Shown here in pieces: positions 17,551-27,002 of a DNA stretch of 64,000 nucleotides. The notes under the pieces were generated by a model. The model did not search any database. It saw only the letters and a list, made by a program, of their open reading frames with translations, and had not been told where the DNA came from. The stretch is from Candidatus Thiothrix sulfatifontis (GTDB lineage: Bacteria > Pseudomonadota > Gammaproteobacteria > Thiotrichales > Thiotrichaceae). How positions within the stretch are numbered: position 1 is the first letter of the stretch; each line of letters begins with the position of its first letter. The stretch lies in NCBI GenBank assembly GCA_022828425.1, contig CP094685.1, positions 2,418,001 through 2,482,000 of the forward strand, read 5' to 3'. The position numbers and the translations under genes were made by a program.

Positions 17551-19869
17551 ATGAACACCAGAATTAACTGGGCTAACACACTGCCGACCCGCTTCACGGG
17601 TTTGCTCATCGCTATGTTGTTGCTACTGGCGGGTTGCGGCAGCGGCACTGAAAGTGAGCCCCCCACTGCGGCAGTTGCCAGCAGCGGGCGCTTAGTCTTG
17701 CTCGACCCCACCCGCAACAACGCCGAGACGCCCATTAGTGGTTTGCAATACCTCAATGCGGGCAATGTCAGTGGTGCGGATGGCGGTTTCAGCGCCCCCT
17801 CCAGCAACCTATCCTTGCACTTAGGCAGCACCACGCAACTGCCCGTACTCGGCAAAACCAGCTTAACGCAACACGACATGGCAGCCGCCGTATGCAGTGG
17901 CAATGCCGATCTCAGCGCTTGCACTTACCATGCGCGTAAAAATCTGGAACGCTTTTTCCTCAGCCTCGACAGCGATCGCAACGCCAGCAACGGCATTCAA
18001 CTGGGCGCAAACGCCAACAGCCTGAATTTGGCGTGGAACGTTTCGCTCGATCAATTTGAAAACGTGTTAGCCCAACAACTCGCCATCTACGGGCAAGCAC
18101 CCGCCGCCTTGTTCCAACCGTCGTTAGGCATCAATAGCGAAGCACCGCAAGCCGAACAAAACAGCATCTCGTCCCCCGTACCCTTTGCCGACATTTTCCG
18201 CGTTGCACGCCCATTGCGTGAATATTCGTGTAAAGACGTCGCTTATGATGAAAACGGCTGGGCAACCACGCCACCCAGCGCCACTTGCATTATTCGCACC
18301 TTCTTGCTGGATAGCGCCGTGCAAGGCCAAGTTCCTAATGGACGTTACACCGTGTTATACGAGGGCACCGGCGAGCTGAAATATTTCGGTTACGCCAAAC
18401 GGGTGAACAGCACACCAGGGCGCGATGAAATCGACGTGACCCTACCGGTCAAATTGGATAGTGTCGCCACTAATAACCGTATCGAGATAAGAATCACCAG
18501 CGGTACGGTCAAAAATATCCGCATTGTCATGCCCGGTGGCATTTGTGAAGGCCAGCCCTTCACGCGCGTCGATGGCGCGGCAAATTGCCCTGCTGGGCAA
18601 TACCGCAGCTTTGAAGACACCTTGCGGGCTGATCGCAATGCGATTGTTTTCAACCCCAGTTATTTGAATTTCCTCAAAGACTTCCGCGTGGTGCGCATGA
18701 TGAACCTGATGGAAGCCAGCCCCAGCTACCTCACCTGTGCGCAAACCGAACCCGGCAAACCCAACAGTTTCATCCGCGATGCCGATGGCAATCTGATCTT
18801 CGACCAAACTTGCTTGGTGCAAGAATTCCGCTGGGAGCAGCGCAGCAAACTCGCTGATGCCGTTTGGGGCGCGTCCGGCAATATCGCGCGTCTGGAACGT
18901 TACGGGCGCGGCGTGCCGATTGAAGTGCAAGTCGAACTCGCCAACCAATTAAACGCGCACCCGTGGTTCAATATTCCGCACAATGCCTCCGAAACGTACA
19001 TCAGGGAATTTGCCCGCTACGTCGAAGCGCACCTCAACACCGGGTTAAAAGCCCATGTCGAATACAGCAATGAAACTTGGAATGGCATTTTCTGGGCGTA
19101 TTACTACGTGCTCAAAAAAGGCGAAGATCTGAGCAGCCCCACCGATGAACGGGAATGGAACTGGCGTGGGGTTTATTACTATACCAAACAAGCCAGCAAA
19201 GTCTTTCAAATCTGGGAAGATGAATTTGGTGGCACGCAACGCCTCGTGCGCCTGTTGGGGACATACCAGAATGACGCGAACCGCACCGAAAGCATGTTGG
19301 CCTACAGCGATACGCGCCAGTACGTGGATGCGATTGCCACCGGCGGCTATTTTTACGCATGTTGGCGCAATGACGATGCCAAACTGCCTGCCTGCAATGA
19401 CCGCAACAAAATCCCCAAACCGCTGGTGAATGCTACGTCTGTTGATGATATTTTTGCCGCGATGGATAACATCAACGACCCGTTCGGGCTGGAAGGTCTT
19501 AAAAACCAGTTTGCCAAGCAAGCAGCCGTCGCACAAAAGTATGGCAAAGCCTTGTACGCTTACGAAGGCGGGCAGCACCTAACGATTGGCGGTGAAATCG
19601 CCGCTGAGCGCCGACAAAACATGGTTGACTTGCTCCACGCCGCCAACCGTGACCCGCGCATGGGCGAACGTTATCAACGGCTGTTGAAAATGTGGAAAGC
19701 AGCGGGTGGACAGACGTTTATGCTGTTTAGCGTGCCGCACACCTTCAGTCAATACGGCAGTTTCGGCATTAAAGAAAGCCTGAATCAACCACGTAGCAGT
19801 GCGCCCAAATACGATGCCGCCATGAAATTTCAGGAGAGTCAGGGTAAATGTTGGTGGAGCGGGTGTTAA
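17551..19869 (+). CDS. Large lipoprotein with glycosidase-like (cellulose-binding-type) barrel
   Basis: 772 residues with lipoprotein signal (LLLLAGCGSG, lipobox LAGC). The N-terminal half has no recognised domain. The C-terminal half (about 380-740) resembles the TIM-barrel proteins often annotated as cellulose-binding: HPWFNIPHNASETYIREFARYV, then VEYSNETWNGIFW with the Asn-Glu pair typical of clan A glycosidase acid/base sites, and later ALYAYEGGQHL, a candidate nucleophile Glu. It may act on extracellular polysaccharide such as sheath or biofilm glycan; the substrate is unknown. Monocistronic, with 81 bases from the previous gene. Confidence 0.75.
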   Translation: MNTRINWANTLPTRFTGLLIAMLLLLAGCGSGTESEPPTAAVASSGRLVLLDPTRNNAETPISGLQYLNAGNVSGADGGFSAPSSNLSLHLGSTTQLPVLGKTSLTQHDMAAAVCSGNADLSACTYHARKNLERFFLSLDSDRNASNGIQLGANANSLNLAWNVSLDQFENVLAQQLAIYGQAPAALFQPSLGINSEAPQAEQNSISSPVPFADIFRVARPLREYSCKDVAYDENGWATTPPSATCIIRTFLLDSAVQGQVPNGRYTVLYEGTGELKYFGYAKRVNSTPGRDEIDVTLPVKLDSVATNNRIEIRITSGTVKNIRIVMPGGICEGQPFTRVDGAANCPAGQYRSFEDTLRADRNAIVFNPSYLNFLKDFRVVRMMNLMEASPSYLTCAQTEPGKPNSFIRDADGNLIFDQTCLVQEFRWEQRSKLADAVWGASGNIARLERYGRGVPIEVQVELANQLNAHPWFNIPHNASETYIREFARYVEAHLNTGLKAHVEYSNETWNGIFWAYYYVLKKGEDLSSPTDEREWNWRGVYYYTKQASKVFQIWEDEFGGTQRLVRLLGTYQNDANRTESMLAYSDTRQYVDAIATGGYFYACWRNDDAKLPACNDRNKIPKPLVNATSVDDIFAAMDNINDPFGLEGLKNQFAKQAAVAQKYGKALYAYEGGQHLTIGGEIAAERRQNMVDLLHAANRDPRMGERYQRLLKMWKAAGGQTFMLFSVPHTFSQYGSFGIKESLNQPRSSAPKYDAAMKFQESQGKCWWSGC

Positions 19870-19889
19870 TCGGCGGGTGACGCGGGCGC

Positions 19890-20981
19890 TCACACAATCG
19901 CGGTGGCCTTGATCTGCGCAAACACCGCCATTCCCACCTTCAACCCCAGTTGCACCGCTGATTTCTGGGTAATGTGTGCCAGCAATGGCACGCCACCCAG
20001 GTTCAAACGCACCATCACCTGCCCCGCCACGGGTTGCGCCATGCCGGTAATACTGGCGGGCAACACGTTAAGGATGCTGGTTTGCGCCGGTTGTTGCAGC
20101 GTCAAACTGACATCGCGGGCATCAATGCGCAAGCGCAACGGTGTACCCACGGCGGTTGCCTGCTGGTAAGGCAAGCTGATCACGCCCCCCGCAAAACCGA
20201 CGTGACTGAGGTGAAATTCCGGCTCATGATCCCACACTTTCACCTGCAACACGCTGGAGGCTTCTTTGCCTTGCGCCATCGGCGAATCCAGCCGCGTCAA
20301 CACCTCCGCCAATGCGCCCGAAGCCACCACCTTGCCCGCTTCCAGCACCACCAGATGGTCGGCAAGCTGGGTCACTTCCTGCGGCGAATGCGTTACGTAC
20401 AAAATCGGAATGTCGAGTTCGCGGTGCAAGCGTTCCAGAAACGGCAGAATTTCCTGCTTGCGCTTGAGGTCGAGCGCAGCAAGTGGTTCATCCATCAGCA
20501 ACACTTGCGGCTTGAGGGCAAGGGCGCGGGCAATGCCGACCCGCTGGCGTTCACCGCCGGAGAGTTGCGCGGGGATTTTGTCCAGCAAATGTTCAATCCC
20601 CAACATCTCCACAATCGCTGCCAATTCGGCATCATTGGCGGATTGCGCGGCACGTTTGCGCCCATAATCAATGTTCTTGCGAGCGGTCAGATGCGGAAAC
20701 AGGCTGGCCTCCTGAAACACGTACCCCAATGGGCGTTGGTGCGTCGGCAAAAACACGCCCTTCGCGCTGTCTTGCCACACCTGCCCGCGCACTTGCAGGA
20801 AACCACTGTCCGGGCGTTGCAACCCGGCAATGCAGCGCAGCAAGGTGGTTTTGCCAGAGCCGGAATGCCCGAACAATGCGGTTACGCCCCGCCCCGGCAA
20901 TTGCAAATCGGTTTCCAACTGGAAGCCACTGAAAGCCAGTTGGAAACGCGCGTGTAGGTTGTCGTGCGGTGTATTACTCAT
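19890..20981 (-). CDS. modC: Molybdate ABC transporter ATPase
   Basis: 363 residues. Walker [10 protein letters not shown], signature [15 protein letters not shown], Walker [13 protein letters not shown], then a C-terminal TOBE/Mop domain (about 295-360) that binds molybdate or tungstate, which separates ModC from other ABC ATPases. It overlaps modB by 4 bases (ATGA) and ends the operon (membrane protein)-modD-modE-modA-modB-modC. Confidence 0.96.
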   Translation of the reverse strand: MSNTPHDNLHARFQLAFSGFQLETDLQLPGRGVTALFGHSGSGKTTLLRCIAGLQRPDSGFLQVRGQVWQDSAKGVFLPTHQRPLGYVFQEASLFPHLTARKNIDYGRKRAAQSANDAELAAIVEMLGIEHLLDKIPAQLSGGERQRVGIARALALKPQVLLMDEPLAALDLKRKQEILPFLERLHRELDIPILYVTHSPQEVTQLADHLVVLEAGKVVASGALAEVLTRLDSPMAQGKEASSVLQVKVWDHEPEFHLSHVGFAGGVISLPYQQATAVGTPLRLRIDARDVSLTLQQPAQTSILNVLPASITGMAQPVAGQVMVRLNLGGVPLLAHITQKSAVQLGLKVGMAVFAQIKATAIV

Positions 20982-21658
20982 ATTTTTGACATCCTGATTC
21001 CACGGTTAAGCGTATACATCAACAACAACACGATGAAGGAAAACACCACCATGCCGCCTGCCAGCCAATGCGCTTGCGCGTATTCCATCGACTCCACATG
21101 GTCATAAATCTGTACTGATACCACGCGGGTTTTGTCGGGAATATTGCCACCAATCATTAACACCACACCGAATTCGCCCACGGTATGCGCAAATCCCAGA
21201 ATACAAGCGGTGAGAAAACCGGGTCGCGCCATCGGTAATGCCACGCTGAAAAACGCATCTAACGGTTTTGCCCGCAGCGTGCTTGCCGCCTCCATCAGCC
21301 GCATATCCAGCGTTTCAAACGCATTCTGGATGGGTTGCACCACAAACGGCAACGAATAGAACACCGAAGCCACCAGCAAGCCAGTAAAAGTAAACGGTAA
21401 TGTCCCCAACCCCAAAGCACTGGTCAACTGCCCAATCGGGCCTTTTGGCCCCATTGTGATCAGCAGGTAAAAACCCAGCACGGTAGGCGGCAATACAATC
21501 GGTAAAGCCACCACCGCACTCAAAGGGGCTTTCCACCAGCGGCGGGTACGCGCCAGATGCCATGCCAACGGCGTACCAATCAGCAACAGAATCAGGGTCG
21601 TGAGGCTGGCAAGTTTGAAGGTCAGCCAAACGGCTGACCAATCGCTGGGGGATAGCAT
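20978..21658 (-). CDS. modB: Molybdate ABC transporter permease
   Basis: 226 residues with about five membrane segments and the ModB/CysTW permease coupling loop ([25 protein letters not shown]). It starts 3 bases after modA ends. Confidence 0.95.
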   Translation of the reverse strand: MLSPSDWSAVWLTFKLASLTTLILLLIGTPLAWHLARTRRWWKAPLSAVVALPIVLPPTVLGFYLLITMGPKGPIGQLTSALGLGTLPFTFTGLLVASVFYSLPFVVQPIQNAFETLDMRLMEAASTLRAKPLDAFFSVALPMARPGFLTACILGFAHTVGEFGVVLMIGGNIPDKTRVVSVQIYDHVESMEYAQAHWLAGGMVVFSFIVLLLMYTLNRGIRMSKI

Positions 21659-21661
21659 GGT

Positions 21662-22453
<792 letters not shown>

Positions 22454-22478
22454 CTAGTGAGGGAAAATCCGTTGGTTA

Positions 22479-23279
22479 TTAGTTGGATACAGCAAGGATA
22501 ATGTGCGATGCCTTGATCAGGGCACTGGCTTTGTCCCCGACTTTCAGCTCCATATCCTGCACGCTGTCGTTGGTAATAATCGCGGTGACGGTTTTGCCAC
22601 CGGGTAATTCAATGATGACTTCGGCATTGACCGCGCCTTCCTGCAAGCTGACGATCGTGCCGCGCAAATGGTTGCGGGCGCTGGTTTTGATCTTGCCATC
22701 GTCTTTGGTGAGGATCACCCACGGGGCTTTGACCAGCGCGTAGGCTTGCACGCCGGGCGCAAGGCCAAGGTGCTCAACACTGTTATGGGTAATAACGGCA
22801 ACGAGTTCGTCACCGCCGCCGATGTCGAGGATAACTTCGGAATTGACCGGCCCGTTGGTTACGTGGGTAACAGTGCCTAAGAATTGGTTACGGCTGCTAG
22901 TTTGCATATCGAATCTCCTGATCAGTTGAAAATATTGCTCGAAATTGTCCGCCACCTGCCCTAATTGGGAGAGGATGCGGGCGTGTTCTTTTTCCATGTG
23001 GCGGTAAACCATCACCATGCGCCGCCCGTAAGCCGTCAGGTTGGTTCCGCCGCCGTGTTGTCCGCCAGCTTGCCGCTCGACCACGGGTTCTTCTGACAGG
23101 TTGTTGACCATTAACACCGCTTCCCACGCGGCTTTGTAGCTCATGCCCATCGCTTTGGAAGCGGCGGAGATCGAGCCAGTGGCATCAATGCGTTCCAGTA
23201 ATTCCAGATAGTCCCAGCGTCGCCCGTGGCGCAGTGGGGTTGCCATCAGTTGTTGCATTTGCATGGTGATGGTTTTCAT
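22479..23279 (-). CDS. modE: Molybdate-responsive regulator ModE
   Basis: 266 residues. The N-terminal LysR-like winged helix (DYLELLERIDATGSISAASKAMGMSYKAAWEAVLMVNNLS, about 19-60, with GGQHGGGTNLT) is followed by two Mop/TOBE domains (about 128-195 and 200-265) that bind molybdate. The ATG at 23279 has AGGAGG 6 bases before it; the frame is open further upstream but that DNA belongs to modD. Likely autoregulates the operon through the ModE-like boxes upstream. Confidence 0.95.
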   Translation of the reverse strand: MKTITMQMQQLMATPLRHGRRWDYLELLERIDATGSISAASKAMGMSYKAAWEAVLMVNNLSEEPVVERQAGGQHGGGTNLTAYGRRMVMVYRHMEKEHARILSQLGQVADNFEQYFQLIRRFDMQTSSRNQFLGTVTHVTNGPVNSEVILDIGGGDELVAVITHNSVEHLGLAPGVQAYALVKAPWVILTKDDGKIKTSARNHLRGTIVSLQEGAVNAEVIIELPGGKTVTAIITNDSVQDMELKVGDKASALIKASHIILAVSN

Positions 23280-23287
23280 ACAGCCTC

Positions 23288-24136
23288 CTAGTTGATTTTC
23301 TGGATGTCGGCCTTGATGTCGGCGGGTTTGCCGAAATACAAGGATGAAGTCACCAGCATGTCCACGCCCGTGGCGGCGTAGGCTGCGGCGTTGTCCAGAT
23401 GGATACCGCCCGCAATCGCCACTTTGACTTGTGGGCAAGCGGTTTTAATGGCAGCCGTTACACGCCGGGTTTCTTCAATGTCCAATTTGTCCAGTTGAAC
23501 CATGTCAACCCCTGCTTGAGCCAGTTTGAGGGCGGTATCGTGAGTGTGTGCTTCCGCCACCACCATTTTTTCGCCCAGACGCGCTTTCAGGATGCTGACC
23601 TGAGACAGGAAAGTGTCGAAGTCCGCCATGAAGCGGATATGTTCATCAAACACCAGTACGGTTTCAGACAAGCCCAGTCGATGTGGCAATGCACCACCAC
23701 TGAGGATGGCTTTGAGTGTCATTTTCTTTGCCCAAGGGGTACTTTTGCGGGTCGTCACCACTGAAACGTGGGGCGCAACCTGCTGAACCCGTTCCACCAT
23801 TTTATGGGTACGGGTGGCAATGCCAGAGGCGTATTCCAGCAGGTTAAGCGCAACCCGCCATGCCGCGTGGATGGCTTGCGCACTGCCTTGGGCTTCCATC
23901 ACCACCGTCCCGGCGGGAACAACACTGCCCGAAGGCAATAGACTGAGGGTGAACAAGCCAAGTTTCTGGAAGATGCGCAGTGCTTCTTCGGTGCAACAAA
24001 TGACCGTTGGCTCGCGGGTGATATAACGGATGCTTCCCTTTGCTGCGCCAATGCCGGTGACGTGCGTGGTCAAATCCAGAAACGGCACGTCTTCGCGGAT
24101 GAGGTGGTCTAGTTCGTCGTCACTGAAATACATCAT
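23288..24136 (-). CDS. modD: ModD, quinolinate phosphoribosyltransferase-like protein
   Basis: 282 residues in the nicotinate-nucleotide pyrophosphorylase fold (TTRKSTPWAKKMTLKAILSGGALPHRLGLSETVLVFDEH; VQLDKLDIEE; VAIAGGIHLDNAAAYAATGVD). ModD proteins sit in mod operons of nitrogen fixers such as Rhodobacter; their exact reaction is not settled. Two adjacent ATGs (24136, 24133) are possible starts; the first overlaps the upstream gene's stop as ATGA, indicating coupling. Confidence 0.92.
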   Translation of the reverse strand: MMYFSDDELDHLIREDVPFLDLTTHVTGIGAAKGSIRYITREPTVICCTEEALRIFQKLGLFTLSLLPSGSVVPAGTVVMEAQGSAQAIHAAWRVALNLLEYASGIATRTHKMVERVQQVAPHVSVVTTRKSTPWAKKMTLKAILSGGALPHRLGLSETVLVFDEHIRFMADFDTFLSQVSILKARLGEKMVVAEAHTHDTALKLAQAGVDMVQLDKLDIEETRRVTAAIKTACPQVKVAIAGGIHLDNAAAYAATGVDMLVTSSLYFGKPADIKADIQKIN

Positions 24137-24570
24137 GAGCAAATATTCCTTTGGTTGCTGGAGAACAGGCAAAACCCACGGATTTTGCCCGGTGCATGAG
24201 CGACTACTCCCGACAATAAAATAATCAGGATAAACAACAGACTGCTCCATTCCGGCAGTATTCCAGCAAAGTAAAGCATGACAAGTTTAAGCAGGATGGC
24301 TTGCCCCTTGACTTGCAATAACCATACGGCACTTGACCATACGTTAATCAACATCAACAGTCCGCCGGATAATAGTGTCACCAACCAGAACAGCTCATAC
24401 TGTTCACTGGGCAGGTGGAACAGGAATCCGCCCCCTAGCCCAACGATGCCAACCAGATGGATGCTACGCAGACCAATATCAAACCAGCGTTGCCCCCTGA
24501 ATTGTCGCGCTATGGCCGGAAACAAAATTTGCCGCCAGCCCGTTGTCAGAGAGCCTGCCTCTTGATTCAT
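24133..24570 (-). CDS. Four-helix membrane protein at head of mod operon, unknown
   Basis: 145 residues with about four hydrophobic segments (roughly 34-52, 60-80, 90-108, 110-125). No family recognised. GAGGAG precedes the ATG by 10 bases. It is the first gene after the sigma-54 promoter and is translationally coupled to modD (ATGA overlap), so a role in molybdenum uptake or storage is inferred from position only. Confidence 0.75.
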   Translation of the reverse strand: MNQEAGSLTTGWRQILFPAIARQFRGQRWFDIGLRSIHLVGIVGLGGGFLFHLPSEQYELFWLVTLLSGGLLMLINVWSSAVWLLQVKGQAILLKLVMLYFAGILPEWSSLLFILIILLSGVVAHAPGKIRGFCLFSSNQRNICS

Positions 24571-24613
24571 GCTGTCATTACTCCTCTAACACGAAAGCTG
24601 ATGGATGAAAAAG

Positions 24614-24638
24614 GGTTATAACCTGTTACTGCATAACG
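24614..24638. promoter_or_regulatory. ModE-like box in the mod operon leader
   Basis: GGTTAT ... ATAACG arms with 13 bases between GTTAT and ATAAC. It lies between the predicted sigma-54 start (~24667) and the first start codon (24570), a good place for repression by ModE-molybdate. One base differs from the CGTTAT arm seen in the other boxes. Confidence 0.5.
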
Positions 24639-24678
24639 CTAGATAACAGACACCCGTCATCTGTTCCATAACGAATTA

Positions 24679-24693
24679 GCAAAACCCGTGCCA
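24679..24693 (-). promoter_or_regulatory. Sigma-54 promoter of the mod operon
   Basis: On the minus strand TGGCAC-GGGTT-TTGCT matches the -24/-12 consensus exactly (GG and GC 10 bases apart). Transcription would begin near 24667, about 97 bases before the first start codon. NifA-type sites lie 45 bases upstream. Confidence 0.85.
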
Positions 24694-24737
24694 TTAAATA
24701 AAAACAATATAATCAATTATTTATAAAAATTCGATCC

Positions 24738-24782
24738 TGTCGTGTTTACTACAATTCCACCTATCCTGTCGGTTTTGCTACG
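24738..24782. promoter_or_regulatory. Two NifA-type upstream activator sequences for mod operon
   Basis: TGT-N10-ACA at 24738-24753 (TGTCGTGTTTACTACA) is a perfect site. A second copy at 24767-24782 (TGTCGGTTTTGCTACG) differs in the last base. The first site lies 45 bases from the sigma-54 -24 element, the same spacing as at the two other nif-type promoters in this window. Confidence 0.75.
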
Positions 24783-24805
24783 TTATGTTGTAGGAGTACA
24801 TAACC
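24781..24805. promoter_or_regulatory. ModE-like box beside the moeA stop codon
   Basis: CGTTATGT and ACATAACC arms separated by 9 bases. It abuts the second NifA-type site and the end of moeA. ModE bound here could block NifA or act at a distance on the mod promoter. Confidence 0.5.
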
Positions 24806-24807
24806 AA

Positions 24808-26064
24808 TCACATCAGCCCCTCGAACGGGATAATCGTGACCGCTGTTCCCGCTTCCACATTGCCCCACTCAAGCGGCAAGACAATAAAACAGTTGGCTTG
24901 GCTCATGGAACGCAACACATGCGAACCTTGGTTGCCCGTGGTGCGGACGTGCCATTGCCCGCTGCTGTCACGCTCACAAATGCCGCGTTGGTAATCTTTG
25001 CGCCCCGGTTCTTTTTTCAGTGGCGTATCGCAAATAGCGGTGTATTCCGGCACGAGTGACACGGTTTCCCCGCGCAAAGCGAGAATGGCAGGGCGCACGA
25101 ACAGCAGGAAGGTCGCCATTACCAACACGGGATTCCCCGGCAAGCCGAAGAACAGGCAATTGCCCAATGTGCCAAATGCCAGCGGTTTGCCCGGTTTGAA
25201 GGCGATTTTCCAGAAATTGACTTGCCCCATGCTTTTCAGAGTGTCGGTGACATAATCCGCTTCGCCAACAGATACGCCACCACTGGTGATAAAGACATCT
25301 GCCATATCGCGTGCATGGCGGAAAACCATTTCCACGGATTCGCGTGTATCGCGCACCACACCCAGATTGAACATTTCCACATCCAGCTTTTGCAGCAAGG
25401 TGTGGAGGATATAGCGGTTACTATCGTAAATATCGCCGGGTTGCAGGGTATCACCAAGGATTTTGAGTTCGTCGCCCGTGGAGCAGAACGCCACGCGCAG
25501 ATGGCGGATCACCGCAACATTGGCAATCCCTTGGGAAGCCAGCAAGCCAATGTCAGCGGCATTCAGTTTATGCCTGGCAACCAGCAGCAGATCACCAACC
25601 TTGCTGTCTTCCCCGGCATGGCGGACGTTTTCACCGACAGAGAGCTTGCCAGAAACGTGGATGGCATGATCTTCACACTGCACATTTTCCTGCATGACCA
25701 CAGTATCTGCGCCAGCGGGCAAAACCGCGCCTGTCATGATGCGTACACATTCGCCCGCCTGCACCACACCAGCAAAGGGACGACCCGCGAAAGAGCTACC
25801 GAAAATCTTCAACCACGCGCCTTCCGCAAGATCGGCATGGCGCAGGGCATAACCATCCATCGCGGAATTGGTATGGGGCGGGACATTCATCTGCGCATAG
25901 ACGGGCTGGGCAAGCATACGTCCACCCGCTTGCAGCAACGCTACCGTTTCAGTGTCATGCAGTGGCGTAATGCTTTCCAGTATCCGTGCTTGCGCTTGTT
26001 CAACACTGAGTGTGCCTTGCGGCATGGTGTCACAGGAAATGGCTGGTTTCAGGGTGTTACTCAT
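24808..26064 (-). CDS. moeA: Molybdopterin molybdenumtransferase
   Basis: 418 residues. Inserts molybdenum into adenylylated molybdopterin. MoeA motifs: NSAMDGYALR, IMTGAVLPAGADTVVMQE, STGDELK, SGGVSVGEADYV and FFGLPGNPV. The start at 26064 overlaps the rhodanese stop by 4 bases (ATGA). It is the last gene of the unit ModE-like regulator, rhodanese, moeA. Confidence 0.96.
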   Translation of the reverse strand: MSNTLKPAISCDTMPQGTLSVEQAQARILESITPLHDTETVALLQAGGRMLAQPVYAQMNVPPHTNSAMDGYALRHADLAEGAWLKIFGSSFAGRPFAGVVQAGECVRIMTGAVLPAGADTVVMQENVQCEDHAIHVSGKLSVGENVRHAGEDSKVGDLLLVARHKLNAADIGLLASQGIANVAVIRHLRVAFCSTGDELKILGDTLQPGDIYDSNRYILHTLLQKLDVEMFNLGVVRDTRESVEMVFRHARDMADVFITSGGVSVGEADYVTDTLKSMGQVNFWKIAFKPGKPLAFGTLGNCLFFGLPGNPVLVMATFLLFVRPAILALRGETVSLVPEYTAICDTPLKKEPGRKDYQRGICERDSSGQWHVRTTGNQGSHVLRSMSQANCFIVLPLEWGNVEAGTAVTIIPFEGLM

Positions 26065-26519
26065 GCACTGACTCCGGGCATGGGTAGTAAGGGTTTCAGG
26101 GCAATGAAGCCGCCTTGCACCGAAAACGTTTTGGGATAGCCAAGTTCGCGCAGCAATTTGGTGGCACAAACACTGCGTTTGCCGCTGTTGCACACGATCA
26201 GGAAGGTACAATCCCAGCTTTGTTTGAGGGTGTTGATGGCTTTGATGAACGAGCGGATGTCCAGATCGTTGGGTTCATCGGCATCGAGGATTTCCTGTTC
26301 ATCTTCGCTGAGTTGGAAGCCAAAGAATTGCTTGACGTTGAAAAACGGGATATGGGTGGCGCGTGGAATTTCGCCCTTGATCTCCAGCTCAAACCCTTGG
26401 CGGATGTCGATCAGGCAAGCCAGCCCCAAACCATACATTTCCATCGTCGTGGTTGGCGTTACATCCATTGGCGCGGCGTTAACCGGGTTAATGGCAATGT
26501 TAATCAGTGGTGCATTCAT
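26061..26519 (-). CDS. Rhodanese-domain protein in molybdenum cofactor unit
   Basis: 152 residues, a single rhodanese-like domain with the active-site loop Cys in FLIVCNSGKRSV and IDIRQGFELEIKGEIPRATHIPFFN near the N-terminus. Predicted cytoplasmic. Coupled to moeA by ATGA overlap, which suggests a sulfur-transfer job in molybdenum-cofactor or FeMo-cofactor chemistry. AGGAA lies 7 bases before the ATG and inside a ModE-like box. Confidence 0.88.
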   Translation of the reverse strand: MNAPLINIAINPVNAAPMDVTPTTTMEMYGLGLACLIDIRQGFELEIKGEIPRATHIPFFNVKQFFGFQLSEDEQEILDADEPNDLDIRSFIKAINTLKQSWDCTFLIVCNSGKRSVCATKLLRELGYPKTFSVQGGFIALKPLLPMPGVSA

Positions 26520-26521
26520 TT

Positions 26522-26545
26522 CGCTATTCCTAAAAAAACATAACG
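26522..26545. promoter_or_regulatory. ModE-like box covering the rhodanese ribosome site
   Basis: CGCTAT ... ATAACG with 12 bases between GCTAT and ATAAC; the CGCTAT arm equals the Escherichia coli consensus arm. It begins two bases upstream of the rhodanese ATG and includes its AGGAA ribosome site, and it sits in the 40-base gap after the upstream gene. Confidence 0.55.
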
Positions 26546-26559
26546 AGTGGCAAAAAATT

Positions 26560-26910
26560 TTACAGGGTCAGGGATTCGGAACGTTTTGCCAGAAAAGCGT
26601 CAAAATCAGCGCGGACAGCATGGTAAAGCGCAATGGCTTTTTCGCCCGTTTCGGTCAAACGTGCACCGCCGCCACCTTTCCCGCCCGTGGCACTGCTGAC
26701 CAGCGGCGTGTGGCTGTATGTGTTCATTGAATTGACGAGTGCCCATGCTTGGCGGTAGGACATTTCGATCGAACGCGCCGCTGCGCTGATTGAGCCGTGT
26801 TCGCGGATACGTTCCAGCAAGGCAACACGGCCTTGACCGAGAAATGTTCCTTGGGGACTTTCGATCCAAAAGCGTCCGCGTAGGTGGTAGATGTTGGGTA
26901 CTGTATTCAT
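26560..26910 (-). CDS. Short ModE-like winged-helix regulator without Mop domains
   Basis: 116 residues comprising only the ModE N-terminal winged helix (GRVALLERIREHGSISAAARSIEMSYRQAWALVNSMN, then GGKGGGGARLTETGE), lacking the molybdate-binding Mop/TOBE domains found in the full modE at 22479. It may sense Mo through another partner or compete with ModE for sites. The start at 26910 lacks a clear Shine-Dalgarno; an ATG at 26928 is an alternative. It is divergent from the PDC-sensor gene, with a perfect ModE-like palindrome between. Confidence 0.85.
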   Translation of the reverse strand: MNTVPNIYHLRGRFWIESPQGTFLGQGRVALLERIREHGSISAAARSIEMSYRQAWALVNSMNTYSHTPLVSSATGGKGGGGARLTETGEKAIALYHAVRADFDAFLAKRSESLTL

Positions 26911-26915
26911 GGTTT

Positions 26916-26939
26916 CGTTATGTATCATAAAACATAACG
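26916..26939. promoter_or_regulatory. Perfect ModE-like palindrome between divergent genes
   Basis: CGTTATGT (26916-26923) and ACATAACG (26932-26939) are exact inverted copies, 8 bases apart. The layout mirrors the E. coli ModE site (CGTTAT/ATAACG arms). It overlaps the leader of the short ModE-like gene and ends 9 bases before the sigma-54 promoter of the rightward gene. Confidence 0.7.
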
Positions 26940-26948
26940 GCAATGCAA

Positions 26949-26963
26949 TGGCATGGATATTGC
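26949..26963 (+). promoter_or_regulatory. Sigma-54 promoter of the PDC-sensor gene
   Basis: TGGCAT-GGATA-TTGCT fits the -24/-12 consensus. The start would be near 26975, with the ATG at 27003. No exact TGT-N10-ACA site is seen; a degenerate one (TGT-N10-ATT) lies at 26892-26907. Confidence 0.65.
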
Positions 26964-27002
26964 TGCAACTGCACAAAATAACCTGAGAAAGGGAGCTAAG
27001 CT

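Noticed and set aside
19974..20957. 327-codon open frame opposite modC
   Set aside because: His/Gln-rich translation typical of the antisense of GC-rich coding DNA; modC is unambiguous.
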